A stretch of DNA of 11,986 bases from JAJOKI01 sp964412405 (GTDB lineage: Archaea; Halobacteriota; UBA148; JAJOKI01). The first letter of the stretch is position 1, and the number at the start of each line of letters is the position of its first letter. The DNA lies in the NCBI GenBank assembly GCA_964412405.1, contig CAYPOB010000028.1, positions 1 through 11,986 on the forward strand, read 5' to 3'. The position numbers were made by a program, and so were the translations under genes. Shown here one piece after another: positions 1 to 7,212 of the stretch. The notes beneath the pieces are model-generated. The model had not been told where the DNA came from, made no database searches, and saw only the letters and a list, made by a program, of their open reading frames with translations.

Positions 1-39
1 TTCGTTAGAATTCATTCTGTAAAAGAGGAATTTCGTTAG
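1..39 (+). CDS. 3' end of upstream gene, probably ribosomal protein L18a (LX)
   Basis: Reading frame 1 is open from the window edge and gives FVRIHSVKEEFR before TAG at 37-39. The short charged tail after a beta-like stretch resembles the end of archaeal ribosomal protein L18Ae/LX, which commonly precedes prefoldin alpha and ftsY in Euryarchaeota. That identification rests mainly on expected gene order, because only 12 residues are visible. The last two residues (FR) and the stop come from the second copy of the tandem duplication. Without it the protein would end at ...VKEE with its stop overlapping the next start codon. It is also possible that another gene lies upstream. Confidence 0.4.
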   Translation, partial: FVRIHSVKEEFR

Positions 40-61
40 AATTCACTCGGTAAAAGAGGAA
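1..61. repeat. 31-bp tandem duplication, two copies
   Basis: Bases 1-30 and 32-61 are the same 30-base block, identical at 28 of 30 positions (differences at 15/46 and 18/49), with one T between them, so the period is 31. The block contains the AAAAGAGG stretch that serves as ribosome binding site for prefoldin alpha, so that site is present twice. The period is not a multiple of three, so the duplication shifts the reading frame of any gene entering from the left. Read in the ancestral frame, the second copy gives FVRIHSVKEE followed by a TGA that overlaps the ATG at 61 (an ATGA junction). More copies could lie left of the window. There is no spacer between copies, so this is not a CRISPR array. 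Confidence 0.9.
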
Positions 62-66
62 TGAGA

Positions 67-471
67 ATGGACAAAGATGGGCTTCAAGATATCATCGCCA
101 TGACAAAAGAATATCAAGCCAAGGCGGGAGCATACCAGCAGCAGCTCGCGCTAATCGATGTCTCGCTGGGTGAGTGTGAGGGTGCCATAAAGACGCTTGA
201 AGAATTGGAGAATAAAAAAGCGGGAGAAGATCTCCTGGTTCCAATTGGTGCAGGAGTGTACATACATGCCACAATAACACGGGTCGATGATGTCTTGATG
301 GAACTCGGCGCCAGCATAAGTGCAGAGAAGAATATAACCGAGACGAAAAACGCGCTGGTGAAGAGAAAAACACAACTGGGCGAAACGTACGAGCGTTTGA
401 ACAAAAGTTTACGCGAAATATACGACGAGATGCAAAAATTACAGATGAAGGCCTCACAATACAAGGGGTGA
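67..471 (+). CDS. pfdA: Prefoldin subunit alpha
   Basis: Prefoldin alpha is the core subunit of the archaeal alpha2beta4 jellyfish-shaped cytosolic chaperone, which captures unfolded proteins and passes them to the group II chaperonin (thermosome). The 134-residue product has the expected layout: an N-terminal coiled coil (about 5-52, including EYQAKAGAYQQQLALID), two beta hairpins that build the central barrel (about 55-90, with LLVPIGAGVYIHATI), and a second coiled coil (90-132). Length fits the family (about 135-150). I chose ATG 67 because the AGAGG at 55-59 is then seven bases away. The in-frame ATG at 61 would sit one base from it, but overlaps the ancestral stop of the upstream gene. 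ftsY begins four bases after the stop, so they are probably co-transcribed. Confidence 0.88.
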   Translation: MDKDGLQDIIAMTKEYQAKAGAYQQQLALIDVSLGECEGAIKTLEELENKKAGEDLLVPIGAGVYIHATITRVDDVLMELGASISAEKNITETKNALVKRKTQLGETYERLNKSLREIYDEMQKLQMKASQYKG

Positions 472-475
472 ATCG

Positions 476-1390
476 ATGTTCAATAACCTGAAGAAGACGT
501 TCGGCGCCTTTATAGAGGAAACGAAAGTGTTCCTTATCGAACGTGAATTTATAGTGGATGAAAAGAGCCTGGAAACGCCATTATGGAACCTCGAACTGGC
601 ACTTCTCGAAGGCGATGTCGCACTGCCAGTGGCAGAGGGTATTGTCCAATCCGTTAGAACCGAGCTGCTCGGCACGACGAGAAAATGGCGCACCGATCTC
701 GACGAAATTCTGAAGGATGCGTTGCGCAAAGCAATAGCAGATGTATTTACTGCTAATTGTTTCGATTTTGATGAATATATAGAAAAAGCCGAAAAACCAG
801 AGAACATCGTTTTTGTGGGAGTCAATGGAACTGGAAAAACGACCACGATTGCAAAAATCGCTCACCATCTGGCAAACAGAGGGTATTCGGTCGTCATGGC
901 ATCCGGCGACACGTTTCGCGCTGGAGCGACTGAACAGATAGATAAACATGCCGAACGGCTGGAGATTAAACTGATCAAACATCAGCCCGGAGCAGACCCT
1001 GCTGCAGTGATATATGATGCAATTCAATACGCAAAAGCGCGACAAAAGGATATCGTCCTCTCGGATACGGCTGGGCGCATGCACACGAATATAAACCTGA
1101 TGGATCAACTCAAGAAGATATGCAGGGTGACCGATCCGGGTCTGGTCATATTCGTCGACGAAGCCACGGCTGGAAACGACGCTGTCGAGCGGGCGAAACA
1201 GTTCAATGATGCCATCGGCATCAACGGATCGATTCTGACGAAAGTGGATGTGGACGCAAAAGGGGGAGCTGCGCTTTCGATCGCATTTATCACAGGAAAA
1301 CCGATATTATTTCTTGGAACTGGTCAAAAATATGATGACCTGTCTAAATTTAAACCAGATTGGCTGTTAAATCGATTATTTGGAGGATAG
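476..1390 (+). CDS. ftsY: Signal recognition particle receptor FtsY
   Basis: FtsY is the SRP receptor GTPase. It docks SRP-ribosome-nascent-chain complexes at the membrane by forming a GTP-dependent heterodimer with SRP54. In the 304-residue product the helical N domain covers roughly 1-105. The G domain shows GVNGTGKTT (115-123, P-loop), DTFRAGA (145-151), DTAGR (197-201), TKVD (255-258) and the closing GTGQKYDDL (281-289). The acidic A domain seen in bacteria is essentially absent, as is usual in archaea. Membrane contact probably relies on the first helix (MFNNLKKTFGAFIEE). The ATG at 476 follows a GGGGTGA purine stretch that also contains the pfdA stop. The next gene is its partner srp54, two bases downstream, which strongly supports the assignment. 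Confidence 0.96.
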   Translation: MFNNLKKTFGAFIEETKVFLIEREFIVDEKSLETPLWNLELALLEGDVALPVAEGIVQSVRTELLGTTRKWRTDLDEILKDALRKAIADVFTANCFDFDEYIEKAEKPENIVFVGVNGTGKTTTIAKIAHHLANRGYSVVMASGDTFRAGATEQIDKHAERLEIKLIKHQPGADPAAVIYDAIQYAKARQKDIVLSDTAGRMHTNINLMDQLKKICRVTDPGLVIFVDEATAGNDAVERAKQFNDAIGINGSILTKVDVDAKGGAALSIAFITGKPILFLGTGQKYDDLSKFKPDWLLNRLFGG

Positions 1391-1392
1391 GA

Positions 1393-2697
1393 ATGTTTGG
1401 TGATCTTGGTAGTTCGTTGCGCGATGTTATTAAAAGGGTCGCCAGGGCCAATAGAATAGATAAGCGCACAATAGATGAAACTGTCAAGGGCATCCAGCGG
1501 GCGCTGTTGCAGGCAGATGTCAATGTCAAACTGGTCATGCAACTCTCATCCAGAATTAGAGAGAGGTCTCTCGATGAGAAACCTGTGGCAGGAGCGGATC
1601 CAAGAGAGCATGTCATAAAGATAGTCTACGAAGAGCTTGTCAAAATCATCGGCGAAGGCGCAGACATGCCACTGAGCGAACAGACAATATTGATGGTGGG
1701 CTTACAGGGCAGTGGAAAGACCACCACCGCGGCAAAACTCGCCAGATTTTTTCTGCGGAAGGGTGCGAAGCCGGGCGTAATCTGCGCCGACACCTACAGA
1801 CCTGGTGCTTACGAGCAGTTGAAACAGCTGTGTGAACAGATCGATGTACCATTTTACGGCGAAATATATCGTTCAAATCCGATTTCAATCATAAAGAAGG
1901 GGATGAAAGAACTGGAAAGATGTGAGATTAAAATCGTCGATACCGCTGGTCGCCATGCACTTGAAAGGGATTTGATAAAGGAGATGAAGGATATCCATGA
2001 CCTCATAAAACCGAATCAAAAACTGCTCGTCCTCGATGCCTCGATCGGTCAGACCGCGAGCGAGCAGGCCAAGGCGTTCAACGATGCAATCGGGATCACC
2101 GGCGTCATAATAACCAAGATGGATGGTACTGCCAAGGGAGGGGGCGCACTGTCAGCGGTTTCTGAAACCAATTCACCCATTGCGTTTATAGGAATGGGAG
2201 AAAACGTCGATGACCTGGAGCGATTTGACCCAGATGGTTTCATCTCCAGATTGCTCGGAATGGGAGATATCAAAAGTCTGATAGAGCGTGCCGAAGAGAT
2301 AATATCTCCCGCAGACATGGACGTAAAGTCGATGATAAGGGGGCGCTTTACGTTAAAAGACATGTATAAACAATTGGAGGCCATCGACAGGTTTGGTCCT
2401 TTAAAGAGCATAATGCAGATGCTACCCTTTGGAGTGGAGCTCTCTGACGATTCGTACCAGATCACAAAGGACAAGCTTACCCGTTACAAGGTAATGATGG
2501 ATTCAATGACAAATGAAGAGCTTGAAGACCCAAAGATTGTTGGAAGTTCGCGAATGAAAAGGATTGCACGCGGATCTGGCACTTCTCTCGAGGATATGAG
2601 GGAATTGTTGAAGTACCACAAAATGATGCAGAAAACGATGAAGGGTCTACGGGGTGGCAGGTTCCCAATGCAAAAACTGATGAAGAAGTTTAAGTAA
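1393..2697 (+). CDS. srp54: Signal recognition particle protein SRP54
   Basis: SRP54 is the signal-sequence-binding GTPase subunit of the archaeal SRP. It works with 7S RNA and SRP19 to target membrane and secreted proteins. The 434-residue product has an N domain (1-95) and a G domain with GLQGSGKTT (103-111), DTYRPGA (133-139), DTAGR (183-187) and TKMDG (241-245). The methionine-rich M domain (about 300-434) carries the RNA-binding SRMKRIARGSG element (386-396) and many Met residues for the signal-peptide groove. The start is ATG 1393, giving MFGDLGSSLRD and lying six bases after GGAGG (1382-1386). An upstream in-frame ATG at 1360 would add 11 residues read from the end of ftsY and has no matching ribosome site, so I reject it. 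Overlapping use of the ftsY tail as a binding site suggests translational coupling. Confidence 0.97.
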   Translation: MFGDLGSSLRDVIKRVARANRIDKRTIDETVKGIQRALLQADVNVKLVMQLSSRIRERSLDEKPVAGADPREHVIKIVYEELVKIIGEGADMPLSEQTILMVGLQGSGKTTTAAKLARFFLRKGAKPGVICADTYRPGAYEQLKQLCEQIDVPFYGEIYRSNPISIIKKGMKELERCEIKIVDTAGRHALERDLIKEMKDIHDLIKPNQKLLVLDASIGQTASEQAKAFNDAIGITGVIITKMDGTAKGGGALSAVSETNSPIAFIGMGENVDDLERFDPDGFISRLLGMGDIKSLIERAEEIISPADMDVKSMIRGRFTLKDMYKQLEAIDRFGPLKSIMQMLPFGVELSDDSYQITKDKLTRYKVMMDSMTNEELEDPKIVGSSRMKRIARGSGTSLEDMRELLKYHKMMQKTMKGLRGGRFPMQKLMKKFK

Positions 2698-2699
2698 AA

Positions 2700-2712
2700 T
2701 AGCATAAATAGA
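2700..2712 (+). promoter_or_regulatory. Possible TATA box for the Trm112-like gene
   Basis: The stretch CATAAATA at 2703-2710, preceded by the purine-rich AAAATAG, resembles an archaeal TATA/BRE element. Its centre lies about 23-24 bases before ATG 2730, the distance expected if transcription starts at or next to the start codon. No good Shine-Dalgarno sequence precedes that ATG, which fits a leaderless transcript. The same sequence could simply be AT-rich linker inside a longer operon, so this is tentative. Confidence 0.3.
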
Positions 2713-2729
2713 AATTAAGAGTAATAACT

Positions 2730-2909
2730 ATGAAGAAAGAGTTAATGGACATCCTTGCTTGTCCGATGTGTAAGGGTAATCTAAAATTAGAGGTCGAAGA
2801 TGGTGATGGAGAAGTGATAACTGGAACGCTATACTGCGCGAAATGCGATGAACTATATCCGATAGAGGATGGAATTCCAAATCTTTTGCCGCCAGACCTG
2901 CGAGATTGA
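2730..2909 (+). CDS. Trm112-like zinc protein (methyltransferase activator)
   Basis: This is a 59-residue protein starting MKKELMDILACPMCKGNL and ending GIPNLLPPDLRD. It has two zinc-type cysteine pairs, CPMC (11-14) and CAKC (36-39), and the family signature LACP-x-C near the start with YPIEDGIPNLLP near the end. These mark the Trm112 / YcaR (UPF0434) fold. In eukaryotes and archaea Trm112 is a small obligate partner that stabilises and activates several SAM-dependent methyltransferases acting on tRNA, rRNA or release factor. In bacteria the homologues are less well understood. No methyltransferase lies in the window, so partners must be encoded elsewhere. It sits 32 bases after srp54 and seven bases before the next gene. 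The start is supported by length and by a possible TATA box; a ribosome site is not evident. Confidence 0.82.
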   Translation: MKKELMDILACPMCKGNLKLEVEDGDGEVITGTLYCAKCDELYPIEDGIPNLLPPDLRD

Positions 2910-2916
2910 TGCAAAT

Positions 2917-3549
2917 ATGAACGAGCAATTATACCAGCGGATACATATTAATCGCAAAGAGGTCAATTCAATCGAGTTCGATGTGCAGGAGCTGATGATT
3001 CCACTGGACCCGGGCGAGGAGACCAGTTTTAATATCAATGTGATTAACTACGGAACGCCGACACACGTACATCTATCGGCTACTGGAGAGATTCGGGATA
3101 AGATAACATTTATGAGTCATAATCCATACGTGCGGTACGAAGAGGACGTACCGGCCATAGTGAAGATTCCGCGGGGCGAGATTGGGTTCTACACCGGCGA
3201 GATCGTCGTGACTACTGGATATGGCTCAAAAAAGAACGGTTTTATCACGAAACTGGGGAAAGAGTTAAGAGAGGATGATGCGCCCCCGGTCGAAGTGGAT
3301 GAAAAGCTGGGCATACGCCAGATAGTTGCAATGAAACGAGTGGGCACGCTCCTAGAGCTGCCGTCAATAGAGCACCCATTGGTACTGCCGATAGCTTTAA
3401 TCCTCGCCATATTCATCCTACTGTTGACCTTTGGGTTTGGATTAATACCACCAATAATACCACCAATCGGTGGCGCTGTGGCTTTCTCGATCCTGATCGT
3501 GTTCGTCATTTTATATGCCCTCACTGAACTCATTAAAGGCGTAAAGTAA
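2917..3549 (+). CDS. Conserved-looking membrane protein, beta-rich N-terminus, C-terminal TM hairpin
   Basis: I do not recognise the function. The 210-residue product starts at ATG 2917, seven bases after the Trm112-like stop. An upstream in-frame ATG at 2869 would overlap that gene and is rejected. There is no signal peptide. Residues about 15-105 look like a beta-sandwich of the kind seen in cell-surface or stalk proteins. They include LDPGEETSFNINV (30-42), the motif NYGTPTHVHL (44-53) and the turn GEIVVTTGYG (94-103). A charged linker (104-150) follows, then two hydrophobic helices (about 155-173 and 185-203) separated by the proline-rich loop LIPPIIPPIGG. The chain ends LIKGVK. With two helices, both termini should lie on the same side. 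The HVHL and GYG pattern reminds me of an uncharacterised euryarchaeal family, but I cannot name it securely. It lies directly before pyrG. Confidence 0.7.
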   Translation: MNEQLYQRIHINRKEVNSIEFDVQELMIPLDPGEETSFNINVINYGTPTHVHLSATGEIRDKITFMSHNPYVRYEEDVPAIVKIPRGEIGFYTGEIVVTTGYGSKKNGFITKLGKELREDDAPPVEVDEKLGIRQIVAMKRVGTLLELPSIEHPLVLPIALILAIFILLLTFGFGLIPPIIPPIGGAVAFSILIVFVILYALTELIKGVK

Positions 3550-3562
3550 AAAGGGAACCAAT

Positions 3563-5143
3563 ATGAAATATATAATAGTCACGGGTGGAGTTATGAGCGG
3601 CCTTGGAAAGGGCATCACCGCCGCGTCAATAGGACGAATTCTGAAGGATAAGGGGTATGATGTCACCGCGATTAAAATCGACCCATACATAAACATCGAT
3701 GCGGGCACGATGAATCCATTCCAACACGGCGAGGTCTATGTACTCATGGATGGTGGAGAAGTTGACCTGGACCTTGGACATTACGAGCGTTTTTTAGATA
3801 CTGAACTCTCCAGTGAACACAATCTCACGACTGGAAAAATCTACAGAACTGTAATAGACAAAGAGCGCAGAGGAGACTACCTCGGGAAAACCGTCCAGAT
3901 AATTCCTCACATTACAAATGAGATCAAAGAGAGGATAAGAGAAGTTGCCGCAAAAAGCGGAGCCGACATATGTATCGTCGAGATCGGAGGGACTGTGGGC
4001 GACATCGAGAGCATGCCATTCCTGGAGACCGTGCGCCAGATGCACGGCGAGGAGGAGATGGAGGATTTTATCCTCATCCACGTCACATTGGTCCCATCGG
4101 ATCTCAACGGCTGGCAAAAGACCAAACCAACACAGCACTCGGTCAAGGCGCTACGTGAATTAGGGCTCAGCCCGGATGCGATCGTGGCGCGATGCAAGGA
4201 ACCATTATTAGTGAGCGCCAAATCGAAGATTTCATCATTCTGCGATGTACCAGAAGAGGCTGTGATAAGTGTGCATGATACCGATAATATTTACCTGGTC
4301 CCGCCATTATTGGAAGATGAAAACCTCGATGTACATCTTATGAAATTGCTCAATCTCAAGGCATCGAAGGATGGAATGAAATGGCACCAGATGATCAAAC
4401 GGATGAATTCTGCGGATAAGCACATCAAGGTAGCATTAATCGTAAAGTACGCGCACATAGAGGATGCATATTTGAGCATCAAAGAGGCGTTGAAGCATGC
4501 AGGCATTGAAAGTGGCTGTACCGTGAGCATCGCCTGGATTGAAGCCGAAAATCTTGAGGATGATCCGGAGAAGGTTCGATGCCTGGAACAAGTAGATGGG
4601 ATACTGGTCCCGGGTGGATTCGGTGTAAGGGGGGCAGAGGGCAAAATTAAAGCCATCAGATATGCGAGAGAGAACGACATTCCATTTTTAGGGTTGTGTT
4701 TTGGAATGCAACTGGCCGTGATAGAATTCGCCAGAAATATGGTCGGGCTTGAAAACGCAAACAGCTCAGAATTGGGGGATACATCGCATCCAGTTATCGA
4801 TATACTTCCTGAGCAGGGTGGCATCGAAGAGATGGGGGGGACGATGCGCATAGGCAATTATGATGCCGCGCTGAAGAAGGGGTCACTGGCGCACAGGATT
4901 TACGGTACCACCAGGATCGTCGAGCGGCACAGACATAGATATGAAGTAAATCCAAAATATATCGACCAGATAGAGGCAGAGGGCATGATATTTTCGGGTA
5001 AAAACAAGAACAGGATGGAGATTCTGGAGGTGCCAGCGCATAAATTCTTCTTCGCCTCGCAGTTCCATCCAGAGTTCACCTCGAGACCCGGTAAGCCCTC
5101 GCCACCGTTCGTGGCTTTTGTCGAAGCGATGTTGGAGGATTGA
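3563..5143 (+). CDS. pyrG: CTP synthase (glutamine-hydrolysing)
   Basis: PyrG makes CTP from UTP, ATP and glutamine, the last step of de novo pyrimidine nucleotide synthesis, in the cytosol. The 526-residue product has the standard two-domain layout. The N-terminal amidoligase (1 to about 265) opens with KYIIVTGGVMSGLGKG (2-17, ATP loop) and has IDPYINIDAGTMNPFQHGEV (39-58) and EIGGTVGDIES (140-150). The C-terminal class I glutaminase has the oxyanion region LVPGGFGVRG (348-357), nucleophile Cys379 in GLCFGMQ and the His502/Glu504 pair in FHPEF. All key catalytic residues are present and length is typical. ATG 3563 follows AAGGGAA (3551-3557). The stop is one base before the guaAB start, so the two nucleotide genes are probably translationally coupled. 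Confidence 0.97.
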   Translation: MKYIIVTGGVMSGLGKGITAASIGRILKDKGYDVTAIKIDPYINIDAGTMNPFQHGEVYVLMDGGEVDLDLGHYERFLDTELSSEHNLTTGKIYRTVIDKERRGDYLGKTVQIIPHITNEIKERIREVAAKSGADICIVEIGGTVGDIESMPFLETVRQMHGEEEMEDFILIHVTLVPSDLNGWQKTKPTQHSVKALRELGLSPDAIVARCKEPLLVSAKSKISSFCDVPEEAVISVHDTDNIYLVPPLLEDENLDVHLMKLLNLKASKDGMKWHQMIKRMNSADKHIKVALIVKYAHIEDAYLSIKEALKHAGIESGCTVSIAWIEAENLEDDPEKVRCLEQVDGILVPGGFGVRGAEGKIKAIRYARENDIPFLGLCFGMQLAVIEFARNMVGLENANSSELGDTSHPVIDILPEQGGIEEMGGTMRIGNYDAALKKGSLAHRIYGTTRIVERHRHRYEVNPKYIDQIEAEGMIFSGKNKNRMEILEVPAHKFFFASQFHPEFTSRPGKPSPPFVAFVEAMLED

Positions 5144-5144
5144 T

Positions 5145-6059
5145 ATGGTCAACGTCGAACAGTTTATAGGGCAAAGTATCAAAGATATTGAGAGGGAGGT
5201 AAAAGACAATGCCATCATCGCGCTATCCGGTGGCGTCGACAGTTCTGTATGTGCGGCCCTGGCGCACAGGGCCATCGACGATAGGCTGACCCCCATATTT
5301 GTGGACACTGGCCTGATGCGAAAAGGAGAGGTCGAGCGAATTCGAAGTACGTTTGGATATATGAATCCCTGCGTCATAGATGCGGGTAAGCGGTTTCTCG
5401 ACGCGCTTAAAGGGGTGACAGACCCAGAAGAAAAGCGCATGATCATAGGCGAGATGTTCATCCGCGTTTTTGAGGAGGGTGCGATGGAAGTGGGTGCGAA
5501 CTATTTGATTCAGGGTACGATTTATCCCGATCGAATCGAATCAGAAGGCGGCATCAAATCACACCATAATGTGGGCGGACTACCCATAGAGATTAAGTTC
5601 GATAAAATCATAGAGCCGCTGCGCGATTTGTACAAGGACGAGGTGAGAGATATCGCGCGTGCGCTCGGATTGTCCCCCGAAATTTGCGAACGAATGCCAT
5701 TCCCGGGCCCTGGACTGGCGGTGCGCATCATCGGAGGGGTGACCAAAGAAAAATTGGAAATAGTCAGCGAGGCAAATGCAATAGTAGAAGAGGAATTGGT
5801 AGAAGAATTTCATCCCTGGCAGACATTTGCCGCATTGCTCGAAAAAGGAACCGGTGTGAAAGGGGATCGGCGGATTCATGGATGGATAATTGCGGTGCGC
5901 GCTGTTGAATCCAGAGACGGTATGACCGCAGCACCCCTTGAACTGCCCTGGGAGAAGTTGAAAAAGATAGGGGGCAGGATCACCAGCGAAATCCCAAACG
6001 TCGCCAGAGTGGTATATGACATAACTCCCAAACCGCCCGCTACCATCGAATTTGAATAG
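5145..6059 (+). CDS. guaAB: GMP synthase subunit B (ATP-pyrophosphatase)
   Basis: This subunit adenylates XMP and accepts ammonia to form GMP, the last step of guanine nucleotide synthesis. In archaea the glutaminase is a separate subunit (GuaAA). The 304-residue product shows the PP-loop LSGGVDSS (27-34), FVDTGLMRKGE (52-62), the substrate-binding region LIQGTIYPD (121-129) and SHHNVGGLP (139-147), and PFPGPGLAVR (185-194). The C-terminal dimerisation domain ends KPPATIEFE. Length matches stand-alone B subunits, and no GATase domain is fused or found next door. ATG 5145 is six bases after GGAGG (5134-5138), which lies inside the end of pyrG. An upstream in-frame ATG at 5118 overlaps pyrG and lacks a ribosome site. 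Confidence 0.96.
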   Translation: MVNVEQFIGQSIKDIEREVKDNAIIALSGGVDSSVCAALAHRAIDDRLTPIFVDTGLMRKGEVERIRSTFGYMNPCVIDAGKRFLDALKGVTDPEEKRMIIGEMFIRVFEEGAMEVGANYLIQGTIYPDRIESEGGIKSHHNVGGLPIEIKFDKIIEPLRDLYKDEVRDIARALGLSPEICERMPFPGPGLAVRIIGGVTKEKLEIVSEANAIVEEELVEEFHPWQTFAALLEKGTGVKGDRRIHGWIIAVRAVESRDGMTAAPLELPWEKLKKIGGRITSEIPNVARVVYDITPKPPATIEFE

Positions 6060-6071
6060 GAGGGGGGACTC

Positions 6072-7211
6072 TTGAAAGACCTGATCGAGATGACGGAAAA
6101 ATATCTATTTCAGACATATACTCGCCAGCCCATCGTGATCGTCGAGGGCGGGGGGGCTGTTGTAAGGGATATGGGTGGCAGGGAATATATCGACTGCGTA
6201 GCAGGTATTGCGGTCAATAACGTCGGCCACTGTCATCCAAAAGTCGTTTCTGCCATTAAAAAGCAGGCAGAGCGAGTGATCCATACGTCCAATATGTATT
6301 ATACTGAACCGCAGGCTCGGCTTGCGGAAAAAATAGTAGAGATAACGCCGATGGACCGTGTGTTCTTCTGTAATTCTGGTACCGAAGCAGTTGAGGCGGC
6401 GTTAAAACTCGCCAGAAGAGCATCCGGCAAAACGGACTTCATAGCAACCGAGGGCTCTTTTCACGGCAGAAGTCTGGGTGCATTGAGCGTGACCTCCAAG
6501 GAGGAATACCGAAAGCCGTTCGAGCCGTTGATACCAGGTATTACGTTTGTGCCGTATGATGATGCCGAGGCAATTGATGATGCGATTGTGCCAAAAACCG
6601 CCGCAGTCATTCTGGAGTCGATTCAAGGGGAGAGCGGTGTGCGAATTCCCTCTGATAATTATCTCAAAACGGTGAGGGATATCTGCGATGACACGAACAC
6701 GCTGCTCATCATAGATGAGGTGCAAACCGGATTCGGCAGGACTGGAAAGTGGTTTGGATTCGAACACTGGGGAGTGGAACCCGACATAATGACCATGGCA
6801 AAGGCGCTGGGCGGCGGATTCCCCATTGGGATAATGGCAGCGCGAGAGGAGATGGCACAAAAGTTTCAGAGAGGTGACCACGCATCTACATTTGGCGGAA
6901 GCCCTCTGGCATGCGCGGCAGCGCTGGGGACGATTAGCGCACTGGAAGATGGGCTAATCAAACAATCGGAGAAGCTTGGAGACTACTTCATCGAAAGGCT
7001 GAAAGAGCTGAGGCACGATTACATCAAGGAAGTACGTGGAAAAGGGCTGATGATCGGAATGGAGCTGAATATAGATGGAGATACAATCGTCGATAAAGCC
7101 AGAGATGAGGGGGTATTGTTCAACTGCATCTCCGATACGGTGCTCAGATTTGTGCCGCCGCTGGTCATCACCAGAGAACAGATCGATAAGGTGGTGGAGG
7201 TGTTTGGTTGA
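6072..7211 (+). CDS. argD: Acetylornithine aminotransferase (class III, PLP)
   Basis: ArgD converts N-acetylglutamate semialdehyde to N-acetylornithine with glutamate as amino donor, a cytosolic step of arginine synthesis. Archaeal members of this family can also act in lysine synthesis. The 379-residue product has the class III features: NSGTEAVEAALKLAR (101-115), SFHGR (129-133), the PLP-ring aspartate in IIDEVQTGFGRTG (213-225), the Schiff-base lysine K244 in MAKALGGGFPIG, and STFGGSPLAC (272-281). It starts at TTG 6072 after a strong GGAGGGGGG stretch (6059-6067). The first in-frame ATG, at 6090, would lose six residues and sit too far from that site. The stop is one base before the hisC ATG. 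4-aminobutyrate or ornithine aminotransferase is a less likely alternative, given length and the compact N-terminus. Confidence 0.9.
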   Translation: MKDLIEMTEKYLFQTYTRQPIVIVEGGGAVVRDMGGREYIDCVAGIAVNNVGHCHPKVVSAIKKQAERVIHTSNMYYTEPQARLAEKIVEITPMDRVFFCNSGTEAVEAALKLARRASGKTDFIATEGSFHGRSLGALSVTSKEEYRKPFEPLIPGITFVPYDDAEAIDDAIVPKTAAVILESIQGESGVRIPSDNYLKTVRDICDDTNTLLIIDEVQTGFGRTGKWFGFEHWGVEPDIMTMAKALGGGFPIGIMAAREEMAQKFQRGDHASTFGGSPLACAAALGTISALEDGLIKQSEKLGDYFIERLKELRHDYIKEVRGKGLMIGMELNIDGDTIVDKARDEGVLFNCISDTVLRFVPPLVITREQIDKVVEVFG

Positions 7212-7212
7212 G

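Noticed and set aside
1..61. CRISPR-like repeat at the left edge
   Set aside because: Only two copies are visible, they abut with a single base between them, and they overlap a gene end and a ribosome site. There is no spacer.
581..1108. Long minus-strand open frame inside ftsY
   Set aside because: It is a shadow of a strongly conserved GTPase gene, with no recognisable domain and no start signal.
4291..4857. 188-codon minus-strand open frame inside pyrG
   Set aside because: It is antisense to the glutaminase domain, with no domain or ribosome site of its own.
5118..5144. N-terminal extension of GMP synthase subunit B by nine residues
   Set aside because: It overlaps the end of pyrG and lacks a ribosome site, while ATG 5145 follows GGAGG at good spacing.
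7075..7212. N-terminal extension of HisC by 46 residues
   Set aside because: It is read out of frame through the end of argD, has no resemblance to the family, and a ribosome site suits ATG 7213.
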